A DNA stretch of 64,000 nucleotides, taken from Candidatus Endomicrobiellum porotermitis. GTDB taxonomy: Bacteria; Elusimicrobiota; Endomicrobiia; Endomicrobiales; Endomicrobiaceae. The stretch is taken from assembly GCA_031289055.1 (NCBI GenBank), contig JAITQE010000002.1:1-64000 (forward strand). The letters are read 5' to 3'. The notes beneath the pieces are model-generated. The model ran no database searches, was not told where the DNA came from, and saw only the letters and a list, made by a program, of their open reading frames with translations. Shown piece by piece: positions 37,655 to 45,290 of the stretch. The position numbers and the translations under genes were made by a program. Positions within the stretch are counted from its first letter, which is position 1. Each line of letters begins with the position of its first letter.

Positions 37655-38272
37655 ATGAACAAAAGCTTTTTGTTACTCTTATCGTTTGCGTTCTTAGCGG
37701 CATTATCTTCAAACCTTATAGCTCGGTCTACGAAACCGCGCGGGTATTTCGATAAAAATAAAACCGTTATGCCATTTGTCGTATATGTTGAAAATAACTC
37801 AAAGCAGAATCATTACGCTCCGTCGGGATGGATGGGGGACTACGGCGATATAAAGATTGATTTGGTATGTAAAGAAAACCCCAGAAGCGGCAGTTCTTGT
37901 ATAAAAATCGTTTACGGCGCTAAAGCAACTCAAGGCGCGGGTTGGATGGGCATATATTGGCAGCAACCTCCAAATAATTGAGGGAGACAGAAAAGGCGGA
38001 TACGATTTAACCGGAGCCAAAAGGCTTATTTTTTTTGCTAAGGGAGAAAATAGTTGAATTTAAAATCGGGGGCATCTCAGTCGAGTTTCCAGATTCAGAT
38101 TCTGCGTCTATATGTCCTGTTGAGCTTACAAAGAGTTGGACAAAGTATACTATAGATTTGAAAGGCAGAGACCTGAGCAATATTATCGGAGGCTTTTGCT
38201 TTGCCGCTTCCAGAGATGACAACCCAAATGGATTTACAATGAATGTATCTTGATGATATAATATACGAGTAA
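37655..38272 (+). pseudogene. Secreted protein with carbohydrate-binding-like domain, frameshifted
   Basis: ATG 37655 follows AAGGAG by 6 nt. A signal peptide (KSFLLLLSFAFLAALSSN) precedes a beta-rich domain: YAPSGWMGDYGDIKIDLVCK, GWMGIYWQQPPNN, then after a shift YDLTGAKRLIFFAKGEN, after another IVEFKIGGISVEFPDS and LTKSWTKYTIDLKGRDLSNI, and in a last frame MYLDDIIYE. The pattern resembles galactose-binding-type jelly-roll domains (CBM11-like) of exported proteins. At least three frame changes separate the pieces, so it is dead, though little diverged. Confidence 0.65.
38233..38262 (+). promoter_or_regulatory. Likely promoter of xerD
   Basis: TTTACA, 18-nt spacer, TATAAT, lying within the last codons of the decayed secreted-protein gene. 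Confidence 0.5.
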
Positions 38273-38306
38273 ATATTTTTTTTGTTGAAATTGAAAAGGT
38301 TTTCAT

Positions 38307-39191
38307 ATGCCTGATAATCAAAAGCCGCTAAAAGATTTTGTTTCGTATATAGTTGTTGAAAAGGGTTTGTCTAAGAATACGATATTGGCGTATAGATCCG
38401 ATATTTTGAAGTTTGTTGCTTTTGTGGAAAAAAGACGGATTCAACTTGAAAATTGCCAACATCAAGATATTACGGATTTTCTGTGGCAAGCAAAAGTTGA
38501 CGGTTTAAAGCCGAAATCTCTTTATAGGCTTGTGGAATCTTTAAGGCAATTTTATAAATTTCTAAATTCTGAAGATATAATTAAAACTAACCCGACTCTT
38601 TATTTATCTTCCCCAAGAATTCCCGAAAACTTGCCCGACATGCTTACATTTGACGAGATCATGCTTTTGTTAAACGCCGTTACCGATAAAGACGAAGTAG
38701 ATGTAAGAAATAGGGCTATGCTAGAGCTGCTATACGCTACGGGATTAAGAGTTTCCGAGCTTATAAATCTTAAGTTTTCAAATATAAATTTACAAGATAA
38801 TTTTTTGAGGATTATAGGCAAGGGATCTAAAGAAAGATTGATACCGTTTGGAGAAAAAGCCAAGACTTTTATCAATATTTATCTTTTAAAGAGAAAACCT
38901 TATGCAAATTCTGAAGACAATGTTTTTATTTCAAGATTAGGAAAGAAACTTTCCAGAGTGGAGTTTTGGAGACAGTTGAAGAACATATCCAAAAAAGCCG
39001 GAATAAACAAAAATATTACGCCCCATACATTAAGACATTCTTTTGCAACTCATCTTTTAGCGGGCGGAGCTGATATTCGTTTTGTTCAAGAAATGTTGGG
39101 GCATGCTTCAATAGCGACTACGCAAATTTACACTCATCTTGATAAAGATAAAATCATACAACAGCATAAAAATTTTCATCCAAGAGGATAA
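38307..39191 (+). CDS. xerD: Tyrosine recombinase XerD/XerC
   Basis: Chromosome dimer resolvase acting at dif with FtsK. The 294-aa protein has the N-terminal SAM-like domain (FVSYIVVEKGLSKNTILAYRSD) and the full catalytic set: Arg in ATGLRVSELINL, Lys in GKGSKERLIPFG, HTLRHSFATHLL, GHASIATTQIYTHLD with the nucleophile Tyr. Closer to XerD than XerC from the N-terminus; if it is the only Xer protein it may act alone. No dif site was recognised in the window. Confidence 0.9.
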   Translation: MPDNQKPLKDFVSYIVVEKGLSKNTILAYRSDILKFVAFVEKRRIQLENCQHQDITDFLWQAKVDGLKPKSLYRLVESLRQFYKFLNSEDIIKTNPTLYLSSPRIPENLPDMLTFDEIMLLLNAVTDKDEVDVRNRAMLELLYATGLRVSELINLKFSNINLQDNFLRIIGKGSKERLIPFGEKAKTFINIYLLKRKPYANSEDNVFISRLGKKLSRVEFWRQLKNISKKAGINKNITPHTLRHSFATHLLAGGADIRFVQEMLGHASIATTQIYTHLDKDKIIQQHKNFHPRG

Positions 39192-39194
39192 ATT

Positions 39195-39998
39195 TCAAAT
39201 ATCCAGAGTTTCGTTCATGCTGCCTGTACGATAACCTAAAAGGTCTACTGAAATATAGACATATCCCAAGTCTTTTAGTTTTTTGTAAACTTCTTCTCTA
39301 TTGTTCATGAGAATTTTAATTCCGTTTCCGTCTGTTTCAATTCTTGCTAGATTGCCATGATGTCGCACTCTAACTTGCTTTAATCCCATATCAAAAAGCG
39401 CTTGTTCAGCCTTGTCCACCATAGATAAAGCTTTATGGGTAATTTCCTCTCCGTATGGAAACCTTGAAGATAAACATGCAAAAGACTGCTTATCCCAAGT
39501 AGAAAGTTCAAGTTTTTTTGAAAGCAATCGTATTTCGTCTTTTGTGAGGTTTGCATAACGCAGAGGGCTTTTTACGTTAAGTTCCGATATCGCGATAAAT
39601 CCGGGACGATAGTCGTTATTATCGTCAATATTGGAAGCTTCGGCCACACTATTGATTCTTTTTTCTTTTGCTATATTCCAAATCTTTGAGAAAAGTCCTT
39701 TTTTACATAAATAACAACGGTTGGTAGGATTGTGCGAAAAACCTTCTATGTCTAATTCTTCAGAATTAAATATTATGTGCGTTATTCCTTCTTTTTTACA
39801 AAAAGCAATCGCTTCGTTAAGTTCTCTTCGCGGAAAAGAGCAAGATTTGGCTGTTACGGCTATAACTTTTTTTCCGAGTAAATTATGCGCGGTTTTTAGC
39901 AAAAAAGTTGAGTCGACGCCGCCAGAAAATGCAATAACAAGGGTTTCTAAGTTTAATATGTATTTTTTTAAAACTTCATATTTTTGTTTAGCGTTCAT
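39195..39998 (-). CDS. larE: ATP-dependent sacrificial sulfur transferase LarE
   Basis: Third step of nickel-pincer nucleotide (NPN) cofactor synthesis: it activates the pyridinium dicarboxylate mononucleotide with ATP and donates sulfur. PP-loop VIAFSGGVDSTFLL near residue 22, NRCYLCKKGLFS, and SFACLSSRFPYGEEI with the sacrificial-type Cys. 267 aa. Last gene of the lar operon, directly abutting larC. Confidence 0.93.
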   Translation of the reverse strand: MNAKQKYEVLKKYILNLETLVIAFSGGVDSTFLLKTAHNLLGKKVIAVTAKSCSFPRRELNEAIAFCKKEGITHIIFNSEELDIEGFSHNPTNRCYLCKKGLFSKIWNIAKEKRINSVAEASNIDDNNDYRPGFIAISELNVKSPLRYANLTKDEIRLLSKKLELSTWDKQSFACLSSRFPYGEEITHKALSMVDKAEQALFDMGLKQVRVRHHGNLARIETDGNGIKILMNNREEVYKKLKDLGYVYISVDLLGYRTGSMNETLDI

Positions 39999-41210
39999 TT
40001 ATTTTAACTTTATATTATTTTTAATTTCTTCAAAAGTTGTATTTTTCAAACGAGCCTTTTTCGCTATATCTTCAAACTCAGGTTTTGATTTTTTTATTCC
40101 AAAACCTTCGCCCGTTTTAATGCGAATATTTCCGTACGGCGTTTTTTGTGCGGACATTTTACGGTTTAAAATATAGCGCTTGCAAATAGTTTTTCTTACT
40201 CCAAAAGCGGAAGTATATTTTAAAATGAGTTTTGCGAAAAAATCTACTTTTTCAACATCGCATATGCACGTTAATAAAACTCCGGGACGATTTTTTTTCA
40301 TTTGGATAGACGTATAGAAAACGTCTAATGCGCCCTTTTCTAAAAGCAAATTCGATGCGAAACTTAAAGATTCTCCCGTCATATCATCCAAGTTGCACTG
40401 CAGTTGCGCTACAGCGTTATTTGCAGCGTCTGCATCTTTATCGGATTCTCCTAAAAATGCTCTCACGCAGTTTGTCGTCTCAATTTCGCGAGTTCCCATT
40501 CCATAGCCTATTTTCTTAAGGCGCATTGCGGGCATTTGACCAAAACTATTGGCAAAATGTTTTATAATGGCGGCTCCAGTAGGCGTGCATAGTTCTCCCT
40601 CGCATTCATTTGTATAAATTGGAATGTCGCGTAAAATATGCGCTGTTGCCGGCGTCGGAACTGAAAAAACGCCGTGCGCGCAATGCGCATACCCTTTGCC
40701 TATATTTATAGGCGATGATATTATTTCTTTAGGAGAGAGCTTATCTATAAGTAAACACGCGCCGACAATATCAACTATTGCGTCAATTTCTCCGACTTCG
40801 TGAAAGTGTATTTGCGCTACGGGTTTACCGTGAGCTTTTGCTTCAGCTTGAGCAATTATATTATATACGCTTACAGCATTGTCTTTAACTTTTTTTGAGG
40901 CTTTTAACTTTGATATGACGTTTTCAATTGTTTTTAGATTTGTATGATTGTGTTTATGCGAATGATTATGTCCTATATAATGAGAATGTTTTTCATGCTC
41001 CTCATGTCCGCGAATTTTTACATGGATTTTGGTTCCTTTTATCAAATTCTTTTCCATAGGTCGCTGCGTTACGCTTACGCTGTCAAGTCCAAGAGAGTTT
41101 ATTTGTTTTAAAAAATCTTTTCTATCGCTCTCGCCGCCCAATTCGTACAATGCGGCCGTCAACATGTCTCCTGCGGCTCCAGTAGAACATTCAAGGTAAA
41201 GAGTTTTCAT
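39999..41210 (-). CDS. larC: Nickel insertion protein LarC (pyridinium bisthiocarboxylate nickel chelatase)
   Basis: CTP-dependent cyclometallase that inserts nickel in the last step of NPN synthesis. It opens with LYLECSTGAAGDMLTAALYE, has a His-rich metal loop (HEEHEKHSHYIGHNHSHKHN), HFHEVGEIDAIVDIVGA, and ELCTPTGAAIIKHF. In Lactobacillus plantarum the protein comes from two frames joined by a frameshift; here it is one continuous 403-aa frame. The start overlaps larB by 4 bp. Confidence 0.94.
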   Translation of the reverse strand: MKTLYLECSTGAAGDMLTAALYELGGESDRKDFLKQINSLGLDSVSVTQRPMEKNLIKGTKIHVKIRGHEEHEKHSHYIGHNHSHKHNHTNLKTIENVISKLKASKKVKDNAVSVYNIIAQAEAKAHGKPVAQIHFHEVGEIDAIVDIVGACLLIDKLSPKEIISSPINIGKGYAHCAHGVFSVPTPATAHILRDIPIYTNECEGELCTPTGAAIIKHFANSFGQMPAMRLKKIGYGMGTREIETTNCVRAFLGESDKDADAANNAVAQLQCNLDDMTGESLSFASNLLLEKGALDVFYTSIQMKKNRPGVLLTCICDVEKVDFFAKLILKYTSAFGVRKTICKRYILNRKMSAQKTPYGNIRIKTGEGFGIKKSKPEFEDIAKKARLKNTTFEEIKNNIKLK

Positions 41211-41980
41211 TTAATACTCTCAATTTTGTTGATACGATTTGCAATAAATCCCGCTCCAAAACCATTGTCTATGTTTACTACGGAAATACCGTTTGCGCAA
41301 GAGTTGAGCATGGCAAGCAAAGCTGAAAGACCTTCAAAATTTGAACCATATCCTATGCTTGTAGGGACCGCTATTACGGGACAGCTTACAAGTCCTCCAA
41401 CTACGCTTGCAAGAGCTCCTTCCATGCCCGCGACCGCTACTATAACTCTTGCTTTTGCAAGAGTTTCGTATTTTGACAAAAGTCTGCGTATTCCTGCTAC
41501 GCCTACGTCATATAAACGAGTAACTTGGCTTCCGAGCGTTTCGGCTGTTATCGCAGCTTCTTCGCATACTGGAATATCGCTTGTTCCTGCGGAAACTATA
41601 ACGACAGAACCTAAAAGTTTAATAGTTTTATTGCGATTTACGATGGCAATCTTTGCGACTAAATGATATTCCACGCCTATTTTTTGTTTTATTAAAAAGT
41701 CCGCCGTTTCTTGAGATGTTCTTGTGATAATAATATTGTCTACGTTTTTACATAGCATATTTAAGACTATGTTTGCTATTTGCTCTTTAGTTTTTCCTTC
41801 TCCAAAAATAATCTCTCCAGATCCTTGTCTTAAGTTTCTGTGATAGTCAATGTTTGCAAATCCTAAATCTTCAAAAGGCGCAGTTTGCAAACGCAATATA
41901 GCGTCTTCAGGAGAAATAGCTCCTGATTGCACCATTTTTAAAAGCTCAAGTATTTCTTTTTTATCGTTTGCTTTTTGCAT
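41207..41980 (-). CDS. larB: Nicotinate-nucleotide carboxylase/hydrolase LarB
   Basis: First step of NPN synthesis, carboxylating nicotinic acid adenine dinucleotide and splitting its phosphoanhydride. The N-terminal VQSGAISPEDAILRL and DLGFANIDYHRNLRQG..EIIFGEGKT are typical. The PurE-like domain has VSAGTSDIPVCEEAAITAE, RLYDVGVAGIRRLL, VAGMEGALASVVGGL and PTSIGYG. 257 aa. Lies between larN and larC. Confidence 0.94.
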   Translation of the reverse strand: MQKANDKKEILELLKMVQSGAISPEDAILRLQTAPFEDLGFANIDYHRNLRQGSGEIIFGEGKTKEQIANIVLNMLCKNVDNIIITRTSQETADFLIKQKIGVEYHLVAKIAIVNRNKTIKLLGSVVIVSAGTSDIPVCEEAAITAETLGSQVTRLYDVGVAGIRRLLSKYETLAKARVIVAVAGMEGALASVVGGLVSCPVIAVPTSIGYGSNFEGLSALLAMLNSCANGISVVNIDNGFGAGFIANRINKIESIK

Positions 41981-41984
41981 ACGT

Positions 41985-42260
41985 TTATTTTGTCAAATGT
42001 TTTATTACGCTTGTTATGATTTTAAATAGCGTATAAAGTAGAGCTAGTCCAATGAGTCCGGCTAAAAAAGTTGACGCGAAATGATTTTCTACAAAAGGAA
42101 AAGAATACCCTGAAAAGATAGAAGACGTTTCTTTGGCTTTATTTGCAAACCCATAATTTATGGCAGCCGTTTCCAAAGCGTCGGGAAGTTTAGAAGCAAA
42201 CAAACTTGCCAAAAGCGCTGCAAATATGGGAATTACAAATGCAAAAATTTTTTTATTCAT
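41985..42260 (-). CDS. larN: PDGLE-type component of a nickel/cobalt ECF transporter
   Basis: 91 aa with an N-terminal helix (IFAFVIPIFAALLASLF), the motif SKLPDALET, a variant of PDGLE, and a C-terminal helix (FASTFLAGLIGLALLYTLF). Such small CbiN/NikN/PDGLE proteins complex with the CbiM/NikM substrate subunit. It overlaps larM by 8 bp. The name larN is given by analogy to lar operons. Confidence 0.8.
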   Translation of the reverse strand: MNKKIFAFVIPIFAALLASLFASKLPDALETAAINYGFANKAKETSSIFSGYSFPFVENHFASTFLAGLIGLALLYTLFKIITSVIKHLTK

Positions 42261-42939
42261 TTGATTCTCCGTTTACGTTTCTAAATATTTTAAGCAGCGC
42301 GAGAGTTATTAACGCTTCAAGACAAGCCGCTCCCAAATGCAGGCTCATCATATTTTTAAAAGCTGTTGAAAATGCTATTGAACCTGATAATCCAAGCTCT
42401 ATAAGGCATGCCAAAGAAGCCGTCATTACAGAGAAAAAACATGCCGCAAAAACTCCAAGACAGCGGCTTTTTTTTGAAAAAGCTTTATACGCGTAATAAG
42501 ACAAGAAAGATCCTATAAAAGCCATATTAAGAATATTTGCTCCAAGCGCTAAAAGTCCGCCGTCTGTGAAAAACAAGGATTGTATAATAAGAACAAAAGA
42601 CATTATTGTAAAACCTGCAAATGGGCCGGCAAGGACAGAGGCGAAAACTCCACCAAGCAAATGAGCTGAAGTCGCCGACTTTACCGGTATGTTAAACATT
42701 TGAAATGCAAACACCCAAAGAGCTATCAACGCCAATCGTTGAAAATATTTGCCGGTATTTTCTGAAAATCCAAACGATTGAGAGCCTACGTTTGCTTCCG
42801 AAACGCTATCTGCAATCGCTCCTACGAAGACCGTTATAGTTTTTAATATTTTGCTAAGACAATATCCAAGCATGCCTACAGCTCCAGCAAGCAGTCCTTC
42901 CGCTAAATTATTGTTTAAAAATCCGTCAGGTATATGCAT
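42253..42939 (-). CDS. larM: CbiM/NikM-type nickel uptake membrane subunit
   Basis: 228-aa membrane protein beginning MHIPDGFL, the metal-binding N-terminus of CbiM/NikM, with SATSAHLLGGVFASVLAGPF and further helices. In the lar operon it should supply nickel to LarC. The energising subunits Q and O are not next to it. GGAGG stands about 7 nt before its ATG. The preceding lptG stop is only 42 nt away, so it is probably part of the lptFG transcript. Confidence 0.88.
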   Translation of the reverse strand: MHIPDGFLNNNLAEGLLAGAVGMLGYCLSKILKTITVFVGAIADSVSEANVGSQSFGFSENTGKYFQRLALIALWVFAFQMFNIPVKSATSAHLLGGVFASVLAGPFAGFTIMSFVLIIQSLFFTDGGLLALGANILNMAFIGSFLSYYAYKAFSKKSRCLGVFAACFFSVMTASLACLIELGLSGSIAFSTAFKNMMSLHLGAACLEALITLALLKIFRNVNGESNE

Positions 42940-42981
42940 AAAATATCCTCCAAAAATAAAATGCGCGATGATAAAGTATAT

Positions 42982-44064
42982 CTACTTTTTTACTTTGACC
43001 AGTAAATAAACGCCAATAGCCAAGAATATAAAATTTGGCAGCCATGCCGCCATAAACGGCGATAGTATTAAATTGTTGCCAAGAGATGTTGTTAGAGCTT
43101 GAATTGTCCAATAAGCAAATGTTGCAGATAATGCGGTTAGGAAATTAAATATTACGTTTGCTTTTCTTCCAAATCCTATGACAAAAGGTATTCCTATCAT
43201 CATAACTATAATATGGGAAAAAACAGAAGCAAATCTTGCGTTCAGCGCAATTCTTGCTTTTACCGCCGCCTGCCCGAAAATTTTTAATTGATTTATATGT
43301 TTGTTAAAATCAGACGTATTCATACTGTTGTAGGGAGGGTCTTTAAGCGTTATGTCTTCAGGAGTAACGTTTATGTTGGAATTATATGTTTTAAAATGGA
43401 CTTCGTCCAAGAAGTCGCTTTCAAAGCCTCTCATAATGCCGTTTTTAAGTACCCAAGAGCCGTCTTCCCAATCGGCTTTTTCAGCTAAAACAAGTCTTTT
43501 TAATTCAAAATCTTTATTATATCTTTCAAATACAACGTTTTTCATTGTATTTGTTTTTGTGTCAAGATGTCCGACAGTTAATCTTACGTTATTTTTTAAC
43601 GCTATTATTTGATTGTAAAAATCCGTTTGTAGATATGCTTTTTCTTTTTTTATTTTTTCAGTATCTATTTTTCTGTTGTAACCCGTCGTTTTAGGGATAA
43701 TAAATTCTCTACAAGCAAAGTCTGCAAGTCCTATAATAAAACCGGTCGCAAGTAAAAGCGAGATAACGCGCCACATATTTATTCCCGCTGCTTTCATTGC
43801 CGTAATTTCGCTTCTTTTTGCAAGGTTTCCAAGAGAAAACAATAAAGCCAAAAGAGTGGCTATTGGTAAAGCCTGTACAAGCCATTCCGGCGCATTTGTC
43901 AGCATGTGGACAATTATCGCGCTAAAAGTCGCTTTGTGTTCCATGTAAAACTTTATCTTGCCAAGCAATTGAGACGTTATGACTACGACAGAAAAAGCCG
44001 CTGTTGTAAATATAAATATTTTAATAAAGTTTGCGACAACGTATTTGTAAAGAATTTTTATCAT
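42982..44064 (-). CDS. lptG: LPS export permease LptG
   Basis: YjgP/YjgQ-family half of the LptB2FG transporter that extracts LPS from the inner membrane. Real start MIKILYKYVVANFIKIF at 44064 (361 aa). The track's extra 83 residues are out-of-frame lptF sequence. Helices 1-3 with ALPIATLLALLFSLGNLAKRSEITAMKAAG (the conserved coupling region) and three C-terminal helices frame a periplasmic beta-jellyroll. ATGA overlap with lptF. The ATPase gene lptB is not in the window. Confidence 0.93.
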   Translation of the reverse strand: MIKILYKYVVANFIKIFIFTTAAFSVVVITSQLLGKIKFYMEHKATFSAIIVHMLTNAPEWLVQALPIATLLALLFSLGNLAKRSEITAMKAAGINMWRVISLLLATGFIIGLADFACREFIIPKTTGYNRKIDTEKIKKEKAYLQTDFYNQIIALKNNVRLTVGHLDTKTNTMKNVVFERYNKDFELKRLVLAEKADWEDGSWVLKNGIMRGFESDFLDEVHFKTYNSNINVTPEDITLKDPPYNSMNTSDFNKHINQLKIFGQAAVKARIALNARFASVFSHIIVMMIGIPFVIGFGRKANVIFNFLTALSATFAYWTIQALTTSLGNNLILSPFMAAWLPNFIFLAIGVYLLVKVKK

Positions 44065-45191
44065 TTTTTTACCATCTTGCCGAACAAATAGATTCCTACC
44101 GCGCCTGTAGCCAAATTCGGCAGCCAGAGTATTATTCCTATAGGCAGATATTCTTTTTCGCCTAAATTGATTGAAAGCACAAGCAAGGTATAATAAACAA
44201 CGATTATGCCTAAACTTAAACCAAAGCCGACCGCTTTGCCGCCTTTGCCGGTCCGGATTCCTATAGGCAAAGCTATGATAATAAAAATAATCGGAGCGAC
44301 GGCATATATCCACCTAAGCCAATAATCAAGCAAATAAGGCATAAACGCAAGCTTTTGTTCTTTGTATTGTTTTATTATTTCAATTAGTTTTGGAGAAGAT
44401 AATTCCGACGGTCCTATGCTGTAGCTTTTAATATTATCGCGCAATGGTATAAATAGAGAATATGTTTTAAAAGTTGCGTGGGTCATATTTGTCATATCTG
44501 ATGGGGAAGCTTTTTGCCAATATCCTTTGTAAAGAGTCAGCTGCGCGCCTGTAGCGTAAGCTTTTACAGTAGCTGAAGACGCGGTTATACGCCATGCTCC
44601 ATTATCATTTTGCGGTAGAGCGATTTTCTTATCATTTTCAACATAGTCGTTTTCAAATTTGTATATGCTTACGCCAATCAAAGTATTTTTAGCATTGTCA
44701 ACTTTATTGCTATATATGCGGTAGTCGCCCAGTTTTGTTAAAGACTTCTCGTTAAATTTAACAAGAGGTCTTTTTGTTACGACTTCTTCAAAATAAGCTT
44801 TTAGATTAGAATTTAATTTTGGCGCAAGAAAATGATTAAAAAACACTAAAAAAAATGAAACGCCGCATACAAAAATTATTGTGGGCATTGTAAGCGTTTT
44901 ATAGTCAAGTCCCGCGGCTTTAACGGCTGTAATTTCATTGTCTGTAGACAATCGCCCGTAAGATAACAGTGATCCAAAAAGCGTAGCCATAGGTATTGAT
45001 AATATTAAGACGTTTGGAAAATAGAAAGTAAACATCTTGACAACTGCCCAAAGGGCTACGCCCTTCTCAATTAAGAGGTCCATAAGATCAAATACAAAGG
45101 TTAATATTAAAAGGAATGAGAAGATAATAACGCTGAAAATAAAAGAATGCAAAAATTCTTTAATAATGTAAGAATGTATTTTTTTTATCAT
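44061..45191 (-). CDS. lptF: LPS export permease LptF
   Basis: Partner of LptG, 376 aa. Starts IHSYIIKEFLHSFIFSVIIF; coupling region SIPMATLFGSLLSYGRLSTD.EITAVKAAG; periplasmic domain about 120-290; C-terminal helices with ALPIGIRTGKGGKAVGFGLS. The FG order, common in many phyla, and the 4-bp overlap point to one complex. It heads the minus-strand operon that continues into the lar genes. Confidence 0.93.
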   Translation of the reverse strand: MIKKIHSYIIKEFLHSFIFSVIIFSFLLILTFVFDLMDLLIEKGVALWAVVKMFTFYFPNVLILSIPMATLFGSLLSYGRLSTDNEITAVKAAGLDYKTLTMPTIIFVCGVSFFLVFFNHFLAPKLNSNLKAYFEEVVTKRPLVKFNEKSLTKLGDYRIYSNKVDNAKNTLIGVSIYKFENDYVENDKKIALPQNDNGAWRITASSATVKAYATGAQLTLYKGYWQKASPSDMTNMTHATFKTYSLFIPLRDNIKSYSIGPSELSSPKLIEIIKQYKEQKLAFMPYLLDYWLRWIYAVAPIIFIIIALPIGIRTGKGGKAVGFGLSLGIIVVYYTLLVLSINLGEKEYLPIGIILWLPNLATGAVGIYLFGKMVKK

Positions 45192-45237
45192 GTTTTATTT
45201 GAGAAAAACTTCGTTTAAAGATTGCCCGATAGAAAGA

Positions 45238-45266
45238 ATTGTATAAAATTTGTGTAAAAGTTGAAA
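45238..45266 (-). promoter_or_regulatory. Promoter of the lptF-lar operon
   Basis: Minus strand: TTTCAA, 17-nt spacer, TACAAT. It overlaps the opposite promoter at 45250-45278, so the two divergent operons compete for one site. Confidence 0.5.
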
Positions 45267-45278
45267 GAATATTATAAT
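45250..45278 (+). promoter_or_regulatory. Promoter of the SprA-like gene
   Basis: TTGTGT, 17-nt spacer, TATAAT; ATG follows 12 nt later. Confidence 0.55.
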
Positions 45279-45290
45279 CTGAAACGTTAG

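Noticed and set aside
44065-44313. 83-residue N-terminal extension of the lptG ORF in the track
   Set aside because: It is lptF sequence read in another frame; MIKILYKYVVANF at 44064 is the natural start and has an ATGA overlap with lptF.
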